Counted from the stretch's first letter, positions 7,220 to 16,223 are shown. The stretch is DNA of 28,281 bases from Lysinibacillus pakistanensis (GCA_001312325.1 BBDJ01000045.1:1-28281); one strand, 5' to 3'. Program-made: numbers and translations. The notes: generated from the letters alone by a model not told the origin.

Positions 7220-8908
7220 TCAAAATGTATTATCAAATAGATTTTCTGTAATACCAAGTAAAATATCATCCTCTGCAAATGTCATAAGCTCTTGCTTGGT
7301 AATATTGTTTTGCTGAATTAGACGATTTGATTGGATGGTTACTAGCTTTTCGAATAAATTTCGAATATATCGCCCATTTGAAAAATTAGGAATCGACTCA
7401 ATCGGAATTTTGTGAAGTTGATCTCTCATATGGTTTGCAAATGCTTCTTCATATTGATAATCATTGTTTTTACATAGCATAGCAAAAATATCATAAAGTT
7501 CCTCTGTGCTAAAATTATCAAATTGTACAAAATGATTAAAGCGTGATTTAAAGCCTGGGTTAGCTAATAAAAATTCCTCCATCAGCTCTGTATATCCCGC
7601 TACAATAACGACTAAATCATCCCGTAGATCCTCCATTGCCTTTAACAGGCTATCAATTGCTTCCTTCCCAAATGCATCTTGTTTATCATTAACCAGCGAA
7701 TAGGCCTCATCGATAAAAAGCACGCCGCCTTTTGCCTTATTGACTACTTCCTGTACCTTTAGAGCTGTCTGACCAACATAACCTGCAACTAAGCCCGCGC
7801 GATCTGTTTCTACAAAATGGCCGCTTGAAAGAACGCCGAGATGCTTATAAATTTGACCAATAATTCGAGCAACTGTTGTTTTCCCTGTACCGGGATTACC
7901 AGAGAAGACAAGATGATAGGTTATTGGGAAGCTTGTTAATCCATGATCGACACGTAAGCTTTGAATTTTAATAAAGTTAATGAGGTTATGTAATTCCTTC
8001 TTAGCATTTGGAAGTCCAACAAGATTATCTAATTGCTGTTGTAATTTCTCAATTTCTCGCTCAATTTCCGGTGTTATTCGTAACCGTTCTCCATTAATAA
8101 ACTCACCGCTATAAATAATCTTGCCATTTTCATTAAAATAATCTCCACGGCCATGCTTTTCTCCATTTACAAGCTCGCCTATATAGCACGCCTGTCCACT
8201 AGCATAATAAAGAGTACCATGCCCTGTCATAGCATCCTCTTTAAATTGGCCCTCTGCCTCAAGCACGCCAAGTCTTGAGTAGATCTTTCCCTTGCCATGC
8301 TTTGTGTCCTCGAAGAAATACCCTTCGTATTGAAGTGTAGATACCCCACTCGCCAGCTCCTCTGCACTTGGTGTCTCCGGTGCATAGTAAAGCTTACCTG
8401 CCCCTTGCATATGATTCCATATAAAATCACCTTCATATTGTAAAAAGCCGTTTGGATAATATTGTTTCCCTTTTCCTTTCTTCATGCCATGGACAAAATC
8501 GCCTTCATATTGTGGCTGATCTAAATGGGGATACTGTGCTCGTAACTCCAGAAATGGAGCAATCAAATCTTCCTCATAATATAAAATTCCATAACCATCC
8601 ATTAAATCATTACGAAAATGACCCTCGTAATAAATATGTCCATCTTTATATAAAATGCCATTTCCTTGCTTTTTGTTTTGAATAAATTCACCTTGGTAAA
8701 TCATTTGACCTTTTAAATACATAATGCCATTTCCCTGCTTCATGTGATTGGCAAATTCACCCTCGAATAATAGTTCCCCGTCTTGATCGAATAATGTCCC
8801 CTTACCATCATAAATGTCATGTCCAAAATCGTTTTTTTTCACACCACCACGATACATTACCGTGCCGTCAGGATAATATAGCTCTTTTTCTTCATAATTA
8901 TGTGTCAT
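7220..8908 (-). CDS. MORN-repeat/AAA+ ATPase fusion (CbbX/SpoVK-type ATPase domain), intact
   Basis: 562 residues, no frameshift even across a T8 run at 8832-8839. Residues 1 to about 280 hold nine MORN repeats (pattern YEGxFxxxxxxGxGxxY, for example YQGEFIQNKKQGNGILY) plus a partial tenth. After a short coiled stretch (EIEREIEKLQQQLDNLVGL) comes a CbbX/SpoVK-like AAA+ domain: Walker A GNPGTGKTT near residue 335, pore-type loop AGLVAGYVGQT, Walker B VLFIDEAYSL near 396, sensor-1 region VIVAGYTELM, arginine-finger region NPGFKSRFNHF, and a C-terminal lid. MORN repeats usually bind membranes or proteins, so the ATPase may be recruited to a surface. ATG 8908 is chosen for the AAAGGATGG before it; a TTG at 8929 has none. 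Partner unknown. Confidence 0.88.
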   Translation of the reverse strand: MTHNYEEKELYYPDGTVMYRGGVKKNDFGHDIYDGKGTLFDQDGELLFEGEFANHMKQGNGIMYLKGQMIYQGEFIQNKKQGNGILYKDGHIYYEGHFRNDLMDGYGILYYEEDLIAPFLELRAQYPHLDQPQYEGDFVHGMKKGKGKQYYPNGFLQYEGDFIWNHMQGAGKLYYAPETPSAEELASGVSTLQYEGYFFEDTKHGKGKIYSRLGVLEAEGQFKEDAMTGHGTLYYASGQACYIGELVNGEKHGRGDYFNENGKIIYSGEFINGERLRITPEIEREIEKLQQQLDNLVGLPNAKKELHNLINFIKIQSLRVDHGLTSFPITYHLVFSGNPGTGKTTVARIIGQIYKHLGVLSSGHFVETDRAGLVAGYVGQTALKVQEVVNKAKGGVLFIDEAYSLVNDKQDAFGKEAIDSLLKAMEDLRDDLVVIVAGYTELMEEFLLANPGFKSRFNHFVQFDNFSTEELYDIFAMLCKNNDYQYEEAFANHMRDQLHKIPIESIPNFSNGRYIRNLFEKLVTIQSNRLIQQNNITKQELMTFAEDDILLGITENLFDNTF

Positions 8909-9004
8909 TTTATTGCCATCCTTTATCAATTCAGTATATGCTCAATTATAGCGTGGAAAAGTATACATATGTGCGAATTTTTTTTGAATTTAAGGAGTTT
9001 TTAC

Positions 9005-9438
9005 ATGAAAAAAAAGATACAAACTACTAATTGGTATCCTTCTACCTCTTATCATCCTTTTCGTTTCAACATTATTAATAACGCGAGATTCAACTTTTGA
9101 TAAGGAGGTAATAGAACGTCTTGATATTAAGCAAGTAAATGAAATCGAAATTATTCGTGGCTCAGATGAAAAAAACGATTACGATAACCGATGCCTCTCT
9201 TATTCATCAAATTATGGAACAATTTAACGGCCAACCACTTCGTAAAATACGCTTCAATAAATCTGAAGATAACGAGGTTTATTGGTTAACGTTACACATA
9301 AATGATGAACGTGAAATAGGTTTACGCTTAGATAATTCGAAGAATTTACTTGTTTATTTATATGAAGAAAACTATATGAAAGATTACAAATTTTTAGAGG
9401 ATTTACAGTTAAGCTTTATTGAAGAACTATTTCAATAA
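9005..9438 (+). CDS. Membrane-anchored hypothetical protein, about 144 aa; two apparent frameshifts
   Basis: AAGGAG at 8992-8997 precedes ATG 9005. Shortening the A8 run at 9008-9015 gives MKKRYKLLIGILLPLIILF, a signal anchor, then STLLITRDSTFDKEVIERLDIKQVNEIEII; shortening the A7 run near 9169-9175 joins this to KTITITDASLIHQIMEQFNG.. and ..IGLRLDNSKNLLVYLYEENYMKDYKFLEDLQLSFIEELFQ. The outer part looks like a small alpha/beta domain. I do not recognise the family. It is divergent from the MORN-AAA+ gene and followed by its own terminator. Confidence 0.65.
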
Positions 9439-9454
9439 TTATTATAAACATCTA

Positions 9455-9494
9455 AATCCGCTTCGTCTTTTAGGAGATTTAGCGGATTTTTTCC
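9455..9494 (+). terminator. Intrinsic terminator after the 9005 gene
   Basis: AATCCGCT (9455-9462) pairs with AGCGGATT (9481-9488) and is followed by TTTTTCC. Located 17 bp past the stop codon; it also lies downstream of the convergent WYL gene. Confidence 0.8.
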
Positions 9495-9511
9495 TTCCGA
9501 TGAGTGTTGAA

Positions 9512-10493
9512 TTATATATAGCGATAATTTTGCTGCATTGAATGAATGGTTTCAATCATTTCCTCTCTTAGCTCAATTGGCTCTAATACTTCAATATTCG
9601 TGCCTTGACTAAGCAGCCACATTTTAATGCCACGTCCAAAAACCTCTGCCTCAAATAAATAGTGTCCATCTTTATTGGATAATATTTTAGCGGTTGGTAG
9701 ACGATCTAATACAGCCTGTGGTGATGAGCCATTAAAGATAAATTTAATATGCATGAGCTCACCAGCATGCATAAATTGAATACGCTTGCGGAATTCCCCC
9801 TCCTGAAAACGTTCAGCATAGGGTATTTTAAATTTTTTTATCCAGCTCCAACAGATGCTGTATACGGTCGACTCGGTAGACAATGGGCAAATCCCTCTCA
9901 TGCTTACTATCATAGGCAATTAAATAAAAATAGTACTCAGAGAAAATAACAGCAAGTGGTTTTACTATTTTTACCACAGGGATTGTTTCTCCCTCACACA
10001 AATAATCAATTTGAATTGTTTTCTTTTTTTGAATGGCCTCTGAGAGATTCCAAATTACCTGAAGTAAGGACTTCCGATGATTTAAATCTACATATAAATG
10101 CTTTTCGTTTAAGATAATATTATGGATAAGCTCTTGTTTATCAGCCGCAACAATCGAAATAAGCTTATCTATAATCTCACTCATTTCAGATTTTAAAAAC
10201 GCTCTTGATTCAATAAGAATTTTGACTATTGCTAAAACTTGCTCTTTCGATAAAATATTTTCTCCGATATTTGTTAGCTTATAGACCTTTTCTGCTCGCA
10301 CATATTCTAAATGACAGTTCAATTTAGCCTTTTCAATATACGCTCGTATTTGATCCAGATCGCGTTGTATGGTTTTTTTTCACCAACTTGATGTGTAAAT
10401 GCCTCTTGTTTTTTTATTTATTCCTTGACCATCCATCAATCTATCAAACATAGAAATGACGCGATAGCCTTTATTTTGTTGTGAATCTACCAT
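9512..10493 (-). CDS. WYL-domain transcriptional regulator (YafY/DeoR-like); three apparent frameshifts
   Basis: One-component regulator. The N-terminal winged helix (GYRVISMFDRLMDGQ.. then KTIQRDLDQIRAYIE, the typical recognition helix) is broken by an A7 run near 10409 and a T8 run at 10373-10380; the latter needs a change of two bases or the addition of one. The middle helical part and WYL domain follow: KKTIQIDYLCEGET, VKIVKPLAVIFSEYYFYLIAYD, DLPIVYRVDRIQHLLELDKK. A T7 run near 9834 then breaks the frame, after which KFKIPYAERFQEGEFRKRIQF.. and a C-terminal WCX-like extension run to 9512. About 325 residues. ATG 10493 has a modest AAAGAGTGGG site. WYL domains sense nucleic acids or small ligands; no partner gene is evident. 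Confidence 0.82.
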
Positions 10494-10794
10494 ATATCCC
10501 ACTCTTTCTTCATCATTACCTCTCTATTATACAAATTGAGTTGGACACTATTAGTCCTTTTCACTATAAAATTTCTATATTATTGCTATAATTGGTACTA
10601 TACTAATTTAACAAAAATTCGTCATACAACAGACTAAACAAACTATATTTTTGTCATAATTAAGGATATTTTTACAATCAATTACGCCTTGGCTTATGCG
10701 CATAAAACATCTGCGGCTATGCTTTCGATACAAAAAATTTTTGTTGCTTCGCTTCGCTTTCGCACAGTAAAGAATTGCTGAATGAAGATAAAAA
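10494..10794. other. Intergenic region without a recognised gene
   Basis: AT-rich. It holds a perfect 12-bp palindrome TTATGCGCATAA at 10694-10705, an A/T-rich stretch around 10560-10640 that may carry the WYL gene promoter, and a repetitive GCTTCGCTTCGCTTTCGC segment near 10746-10763. No open frame with a credible start site was seen on either strand. Confidence 0.5.
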
Positions 10795-10821
10795 GGACTC
10801 CAATCTCGTTGATTGAAGCCC
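10795..10821 (-). terminator. Terminator of the UPF0145 operon
   Basis: On the - strand GGGCTTCAATC/GATTGGAGTCC with a 5-nt loop and two mismatches, followed by TTTTTATC; 9 bp past the UPF0145 stop. Confidence 0.7.
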
Positions 10822-10829
10822 TTCATTAT

Positions 10830-11148
10830 TTATTTCTTTAATTTTACGGCTGTTCCATACGCTAATACCTCTGAGGTACCGTCCATTACAGATGATGTCG
10901 AAAATCTTACGCCTACAACGGCATCTGCGCCTAGTTTTTTTGGCTTCTTCCTCCATTGCACTAGTTGCTATTTCTCGAGAACGGACGAGCATTTCTGCAT
11001 ACTCCTTCATTTCCCCACCAACAATATTACGAAGTCCTGCCATCATATCACGACCAATATTTCTTGATTGCACAGAATTACCTTTTACTAAGCCAATTGT
11101 TTCTACAATTTCCTTCCCTGCTACAGCATCTGTTGTTGAGAGTAGCAT
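10830..11148 (-). CDS. UPF0145/YbjQ heavy-metal-binding domain protein; one apparent frameshift
   Basis: About 105-residue cytosolic protein of the YbjQ/DUF74 family, which forms pentamers. Motifs seen: TTDAVAGKEIVETIGLVKGN at the start, RNIGRDMMAGLRNIVGGE in the middle, and AMEEEAKKLGADAVVGVRF.. after correction. The break is the T7 run near 10936 (A7 on the coding strand); with one base removed the end is ..TSEVLAYGTAVKLKK and stop 10830. The start ATG 11148 follows AGGAGG that overlaps the stop of the upstream deoxyribosyltransferase gene, so they are one operon. Biochemical function is not established. Confidence 0.85.
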
Positions 11149-11160
11149 ACAAATTGCCTC

Positions 11161-11640
11161 CTATTTGTTAAATTTTTGAATGGCTTTGACAGCTTCTTCA
11201 ATGGAAGTTGTAATGATTCCATTGCGTTTTATCAAGCCTACTACAAATAAATTACGATATACAAACTGGTTTTCAATGCCGTCCCTTACAAGTGCCTCTA
11301 TTTTTTTGCATGTTATCCCTTCCCTGTTGGCGAACATCTGTAAAGACACCGATAATTGGTCGATTCAGCATTGCAAATGCACCAATTTCAGCCGCCACAC
11401 CAGAATCAATCTCTACACCATCTAAAACAGCTACAAGTACATCACTTTTTGCAGCATCTCTAAATCTGCTTGTGCAATGGCTAGACTATCCGCATAGGCT
11501 GTTTTATCATTAATGGCATCATTTTCCTGTGGCACATACAATTCAATACTTGATATTGCGTCTCTTATAGCCACAGCCAGTTGCTCATTTACTAAACGAT
11601 CTCCTAATGAAAATAATCCATTTGCTAAGTATGCCTTCAT
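11161..11640 (-). CDS. Nucleoside 2-deoxyribosyltransferase-like protein; two apparent frameshifts
   Basis: Cytosolic enzyme family that swaps bases on 2'-deoxyribose. MKAYLANGLFSLGDR is the typical glycosidic-bond loop start, followed by YVPQENDAINDK, DSLAIAQADL, SDVLVAVLDGVEIDSGVAAEIG (the catalytic Glu region is SGVAAEIG) and NRPIIGVFTDVRQQG. A base seems to be missing near 11455 (ADL..DAAKSDVLVA) at a site that is not a long run. The second break is an A7 run near 11307; shortening it gives NMQKIEALVRDGIENQFVYRN.. to the stop at 11161. About 160 residues, normal for the family. RBS AGGAG sits across the stop of the GNAT gene upstream. Confidence 0.8.
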
Positions 11641-11650
11641 GTTAAAACTC

Positions 11651-12087
11651 CTATTCCAATAATTTTTCAAATACAATTTTATGGCGACCTTTGTCATCAA
11701 CAAATGTTGAAACAATATCAAATCCGTGTTTAAGATTTGTGATAAGCATTGCCTTTCGCTCATTTCTACCATATGTACGAACTTTTTTTAAAGCCCATTG
11801 CCAAAATACATGCATGCTGCTGATGCATAAGCAAACTAGCAATTCCCTGACCACGCTTTGCTGCATGAACACCGCCTAGCCAGCTATAAAAAAACACCAT
11901 CTGGATGGATATAGCCCAGTTTAAAGCCAATAATACGTTTAGCCTCAATAGCCAATAGACAAAGTAGGCCCTCTTTTCTTTCTAGCTTTTCTACTGGCAA
12001 ATTAGCACCATCAAAGACATGTGCATGTATTTCCTGTAATTGGTTGATCCACTCATAAGGTACACCTTCAATCGTCATAATATGCAT
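11651..12087 (-). CDS. GNAT family N-acetyltransferase; two apparent frameshifts
   Basis: Cytosolic acetyl-CoA-dependent acetyltransferase, about 145 residues. The N-terminal part (HVFDGANLPVEKLERKEGLLCLLAIEAKRIIGFKLGY) is the first half of the GNAT fold; after shortening an A7 run near 11886 it continues YSWLGGVHAAKRGQGIASLLM, which holds the RGQGIA acetyl-CoA loop, and after a T7 run near 11785 ends VRTYGRNERKAMLITNLKHGFDIV.. KIVFEKLLE. ATG 12087 follows GAGGTG. It is the first gene of the GNAT, deoxyribosyltransferase, UPF0145 operon. Substrate unknown. Confidence 0.85.
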
Positions 12088-12255
12088 TTTTCATTTCACC
12101 TCTATCGTTAAATTATAACAAAATTAACATGCGATAGTGTTTCCTATGTCAGGTCCCTTAGAATCAATCTTTGTATTTTATCTGCTTCTAAAGCAATTAG
12201 CCTTCCTGTACTAATATGACTATTTTAACCATTTTTCAATTCTGCTATTTTCGTA

Positions 12256-12313
12256 ACAATTGGATTTCAGTATACTTGACATCATCACTCAAAGTAGGAG
12301 GAAATCCAATTGT
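12256..12313. promoter_or_regulatory. 13-bp perfect inverted repeat enclosing the RBS and start codon of the 12310 gene
   Basis: ACAATTGGATTTC (12256-12268) and GAAATCCAATTGT (12301-12313) are exact reverse complements 32 bp apart. The right arm contains the TTG start codon (12310-12312) and abuts the SD sequence TAGGAGG. In RNA this would hide the start; in DNA it could be two operator half-sites around the promoter. Confidence 0.6.
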
Positions 12314-13462
12314 CAGCATTTACTAGTTGGTTAACAAATTCATTACGCCCATATTTTGGACTACATATCATTGAAGATCATTGGGACACGCTTCAAATTC
12401 GAGAGGATTATTTTATTTGCCTTGAGGGTGATCTCATAAAAAAAAGAATATTCATCAATGAGCATAACTTTCAAGAAGCAGATGTAAATATTTTAACACG
12501 TAATCGTGAGGTTATAGTCCCTCAAACGGCTCGAGGAAAAGAAAAGAAATTAAATTACACAAATATTTCCGCAGTAAAAGCAACAGGTGTTGTCTTCTCT
12601 GCTAATCTAGGCAATCAAAACCATTTATCTTGTAATATCATGGTTCGAAATGCCAAAACCTATTACCAGCTCCCACTAACTGACTTTGAACACCTAACAA
12701 CTAAGGCTGACATCAAAGAATGGCTAGAGCGATTTCCTTCGCGGCTACCAACGGATTATTCAGACAAGCTTAAAAAAACTAACAGGTATGAAAAGTTTAC
12801 GTTATAAAGCTGTTCCAGGAGATATTTTTCGTGTAGAGATAGATTTGTTCGTAGATGGCTATGTCCTTGTGGTGGGGGATTTGCGTCAAATGCAAAAGGA
12901 TAATCTATTTGCACAGGATAGTATTTGGCATGATGTTATGACAATGCCATTATTTATCCGTCCTTATTTGCTTACAACAACAGAGCGGTCCCCTCATCTC
13001 GATGAAATCATATCCGCTCCTTTAGCCGTTCAAACGCGAATTGTGATGGATGATCATTTTATGCGAGGATGCTATGAAAAGATTGGACACAAAGCATTAA
13101 CTGAATCTGATATTGTATTCCCCATTGGGTATGGTTTAACTCTTGATCATGGCAAGGAGCCTCGATACCGCCTTTCATGGGGCACAGGAACCATTAGTAA
13201 GCCAGAGTCCATAACCTCACTTAAAACTGGTAGCCGTTTTACTAATCACGGTGTTTGTGTTGGAGTTTCTAGTGATTGGCTGAAGTCAGAAGACGATGAT
13301 GAATTTGGATCACTGGATCACCCACAATATCAAAAAGAACGCCAGCAAGTATTAGCTGAATTTGGCTTTCCAGCAAACATCACTTATGATGAATTTAATC
13401 GTCAAACTGGTGGACTTACTCGCAATGAGTATATCAATTATGTTAACTCTCACAAAAAATAG
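12310..13462 (+). CDS. Hypothetical protein, probably one about 383-aa protein split by a homopolymer miscall; C-terminal part Imm26-like
   Basis: Given as two overlapping frames, 12310-12807 and 12788-13462. Removing one A from the A7 run at 12772-12778 fuses them exactly (..YSDKLKKLTGMKSLRYKAVPGDIFRVEI..), and the second frame has no SD of its own, so I treat them as one gene. Start TTG 12310 follows TAGGAGG. The N-terminal part (about 160 residues) is soluble with an SFTSWLTNSL opening and no recognised domain. The C-terminal part has PGDIFRVEIDLFVDGYVLVVGDLRQMQ, resembling the beta-barrel start of immunity protein 26 family members, then ..RLSWGTGTISKPESI.. and ..FGFPANITYDEFNRQTGGLTRNEY. 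Function unknown; the immunity link is inference. Confidence 0.6.
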
Positions 13463-13474
13463 AAACCAACCACA

Positions 13475-13504
13475 AAAAGGAGTATATCCATGATACTCCT
13501 TTTC
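13475..13504 (+). terminator. Intrinsic terminator after the 12310 gene
   Basis: AAAAGGAGTAT pairs with ATACTCCTTTT around a 7-nt loop, starting 12 bp past the stop and followed by CATTTTG. Confidence 0.8.
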
Positions 13505-13517
13505 ATTTTGTCAGTAG

Positions 13518-13545
13518 TTGATTTCATCCAATAAATACTTATAAT
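13518..13545 (+). promoter_or_regulatory. Sigma-A promoter for the DUF218 gene
   Basis: TTGATT (13518-13523), 16-bp spacer, TATAAT (13540-13545), 46 bp before the ATG at 13591. Confidence 0.65.
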
Positions 13546-13590
13546 ATAAAGATACAATTAACCCATTACATCATTGAGGTGCATGTTTTT

Positions 13591-14623
13591 ATGTATTTTG
13601 GAATTATTCCGCTTATCCTTTTCATCATTTTTCTCATTTCTTATTTGAAAGACCCAAGAAAAATCATCAACGGTCTGCTATTTAATATTTTTATCTGTTC
13701 TTTTCTGTTATTCTGCGTTTTCGCATCCTTAGCATCTGATCAATATTTATTAAGGATGATTGTCATCATTCCACTGATCGCCCTAATTGTCCTTATTCCC
13801 TTTGCAATTATTGCTTTAATGTTTGGTTTATTTTTAAATGCAAGAGTGTTAATGAAACGAGAGGGAAGACGTTTGGCTAATTCTTTAACATTACTTGTGG
13901 CGCTGGGCATTTTATTATTTATATTATTACCAATTATCTATCCAGCAAGCTTATTTTCAAGCCACCTCCAACCGATTTTTGGAGGGATCTCTCTTATTAC
14001 ATTTTATTTTTTTATACACTTGTCTAATTTTTTTATCAGCCTATTTTCTATACCAATTCAATCGACCAAGGTTAAATCAAGATTATATTATTGTACTAGG
14101 TAGTGGCTTAATTAATGACAAGGTTCCACCACTTTTAGCTAGTAGAATTCAGAAGGCAATTGATTTCTATCATAAGCAGGCCGCAGTTACTTCACCACCA
14201 ACAATTATCTTTTCTGGTGGACAAGGTCCTGATGAGGGCCTCCCAGAAGCCGAGGCAATGCAAAAATTCGCAATTGAAAAAGGTATTCCCATCGAGCATA
14301 CATTGCAAGAGAACCAATCTGTTAATACATATCAAAATATGTTATTTTCAAAACAGATTATGGATGATAGTAAACAAGGTGAGGCCTATAATAGTATCTT
14401 CGCGACAAATAATTTCCATTTATTTCGTGCAGGTATCTATGCAAGACTTGCTGGCTTAAACAGTCAGGGCATTGGTGCGAAAACGGCCTTTTATTATTGG
14501 CCAAACGCGATGATTCGCGAATATGTTGCCATTGTTGTGATGGGACGGAAAAGACATATGAAAATTGTTGGGCCTATTCTCGGCATCTCCATCTTATTTT
14601 CCTTACTTAGCTTTTTTATATGA
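13591..14623 (+). CDS. YdcF/DUF218 (ElyC/SanA-like) membrane protein; one apparent frameshift
   Basis: Membrane protein with at least five N-terminal hydrophobic segments (YFGIIPLILFIIFLISYL, LLFNIFICSFLLFCVFASLA, IVIIPLIALIVLIPFAIIALMFGLFL, ..LLVALGILLFILLPIIYPA..) and a DUF218 domain: DYIIVLGSGLINDKVPPLLASRI, IIFSGGQGPDEGLPEAEAM, ENQSVNTYQNM, FATNNFHLFRAGIYARLAGL, ending in a last membrane helix (IVGPILGISILFSLLSFFI). The frame shifts in one of two T7 runs (14007-14013 or about 14027-14033); either correction works. About 343 residues. ATG 13591 is chosen with GAGGTG at 13575-13580; the ORF could begin at GTG 13579 but that overlaps the SD. Relatives affect envelope glycan integrity; exact role unknown. 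Confidence 0.83.
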
Positions 14624-14633
14624 TTTCTGTTAT

Positions 14634-14679
14634 ATGGATTCGTGGTCCTTTGGCACGAATCCATTATTTTTTAATTTTT
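14634..14679 (+). terminator. Intrinsic terminator after the DUF218 gene
   Basis: Perfect 11-bp stem ATGGATTCGTG/CACGAATCCAT (14634-14664), then TATTTTTTAATTTTT. Starts 10 bp past the stop. Confidence 0.9.
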
Positions 14680-14797
14680 ACCAGTACATACTCTCTCATT
14701 TGCTGCTCCTATGTCTTCTTACTTCTTGTAGTACCTGTAAAACTCATCGGAGCGAACATAAACTTACAATTATCATATAGAAAAAAATAATATTTCT

Positions 14798-15481
14798 CTA
14801 ATCAATCTTGAAATCATATAAATCTTTTAATTTTATCTCCTCAATATTATTTTTAAATTGGATATTTATCTTATCCTCATCAGTTAATTCTCTTTTTTTC
14901 ACCATTATTGAGTAATAAAGTATTTTTATCTAAGAATGTATAAGTGATGTTAACACCATCTCTAGAGGACATTACTAATTCAGAGAAAATATTCAATTTT
15001 TTATCACCAAAAATATTCCAGTTTTCATACATAATAATATCATCTGTATATTCATTATTTGTAGAATCTTTCACAGCTAAGAGATAGCGATTGTTACTTT
15101 TTGATTGAAATGTTAGGGTAACTGCCGTGCCATGTCGTTGAATATTTTTTTGTACATTATTTTCATCTGCTATCCACATATAGACAAAAAGAAAATAATA
15201 ACTCACAGTTATAATAATAAAGGAAGCTAATAATGATCCTGCGACTATGAAAATTTTTCTCCTATTTTTGAAACGTACCTTTTTTTTAAATAATCTATAC
15301 TTTCCTTTTCAAAATTATGTTCATTGTTATTTTCTACAAAAATACCTTCCTGCATTTCCATAACATATTTTTTACATTCTTCACACTCCTTCATATGTTT
15401 TTCCATTTGTCTATTAGTTTCTTCACAAGTTAATTTTTCTAAATAGCTAGGTACTAAATCTTTAAAAATACTATGGTTCAT
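14798..15481 (-). CDS. Anti-sigma factor with N-terminal zf-HC2 zinc finger, single-pass membrane; two apparent frameshifts
   Basis: Partner of the ECF sigma factor just upstream. Residues 1-50 hold the anti-sigma zinc finger: HSIFKDLVPSYLEKLTCEETN.. with HMKECEECKKYV (the HxxxCxxC pattern). The T8 run near 15280-15287 breaks the frame; taking away two bases or adding one gives YLKKVRFKNRRKIFIVAGSL and a membrane helix LLASFIIITVSYYFLFVYMW, then an outer domain (..VQKNIQRHGTAVTLTFQSKSNNRYLLAVKDS..). A T7 run near 14892 is the second break; corrected, it ends ..KLKDLYDFKID with stop 14798. About 226 residues. It overlaps the sigma gene by 11 bp, so translation is coupled. The outer domain would be the sensor; its signal is unknown. 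Confidence 0.8.
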
Positions 15482-15970
15482 ATCTTATAACACCCTTCCT
15501 TAATTCTTCTTTCGCACGATAAAATGTAACTCTTGCCCAATTTTCTGTTTCACCAACAATGGAGCCGATTTCCTTAAAAGAAAGATCACCTAATAACCGT
15601 AAGTAGAGTATTTCACGTTTTTTTATCACTCAGTTGATGAGCTTGCTTGAAAAAAAATTAACTTTATCTTCTTTTCTTAAATAGTCTTCTTCTAAGTTGG
15701 TGGTTACTTTAAAATCACTTAAAGACTCTACTAATTGATTTCTTTTTTTTGTTATGATTCAGTTCCTGTAGCCAAACATTTTTTTGCAATAGAACATAGC
15801 CATGTAGAAAATTTCACTGTTCCATCATCATGAAATTTGTTAATAGACTTAATCGCTTGATAGAAAGTTTCCTGAGTTAACTCTTCAGCAATTTGATGTT
15901 TATTGGTTAGTGCTAATAAATATCTAAAAACGAAATCGCCGTATTCTTGATATATATTATCTTTATTCAC
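15471..15970 (-). CDS. ECF-type RNA polymerase sigma factor; four apparent frameshifts
   Basis: About 165 residues. GTG start at 15970 follows GGGAGGT. Region 2: YQEYGDFVFRYLLALTNKHQIAEELTQETFYQAIKSINKF, with FSTWLCSIAKN following. Region 4: DKKREILYLRLLGDLSFKEIGSIVGETENWARVTFYRAKEELRKG, a standard helix-turn-helix. The linker is broken at an A7/T7 run near 15768-15774, the A8 run near 15742-15749, the run at 15650-15657 and the A7 run near 15620-15626; with runs adjusted it reads through to RYEP and a stop at 15471. The adjacent zf-HC2 membrane protein is the expected anti-sigma factor, so the pair should turn an envelope signal into transcription. Target genes are not identifiable here. Confidence 0.83.
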
Positions 15971-16223
15971 AGTTTACCTCCCTTCATCAGGATGAAAAAT
16001 TTATTCCTTCAAATAGCTTGAAAAACTCCAAATAAAGTTTGTTTGATAAGAAAGCTTCATAATTTTTCCTACTATAATTCAAGCTAGTTAAAAAAGTTTA
16101 TCATTCATATATCCAAAATTTTATGGATTCGTTACAATTTTTATAAAAAAATTTCTTATTTTCTCTGTCTTTACCATATCCACCTCATTATTTCTGATTA
16201 AAGTTATTTTATTAGGCTAAAAT
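15971..16223. other. Intergenic region upstream of the sigma factor gene
   Basis: AT-rich, no open frame with a start site. It must contain the sigma gene promoter on the - strand. TTGAA-type sequences and an inverted repeat TTCAA/TTGAA (about 16007-16022) are present, but I cannot assign -35 and -10 boxes of an ECF promoter with confidence. Confidence 0.4.

Noticed and set aside
6995..7240. Hydrophobic + strand frame of 81 codons
   Set aside because: It lies antisense to the tetR promoter and the small - strand peptide, has no SD, and its hydrophobicity comes from the complementary AT-rich sequence.
8909..8929. TTG start at 8929 for the MORN-AAA+ gene
   Set aside because: No SD before it; AAAGGATGG lies before the ATG at 8908.
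10608..10826. - strand frame of 72 codons downstream of the UPF0145 gene
   Set aside because: Runs across the terminator of that operon, has no start site and no protein-like composition.
10813..11513. Several + strand frames of 60-95 codons
   Set aside because: They are shadows of the UPF0145 and deoxyribosyltransferase genes on the opposite strand, without SD sequences.
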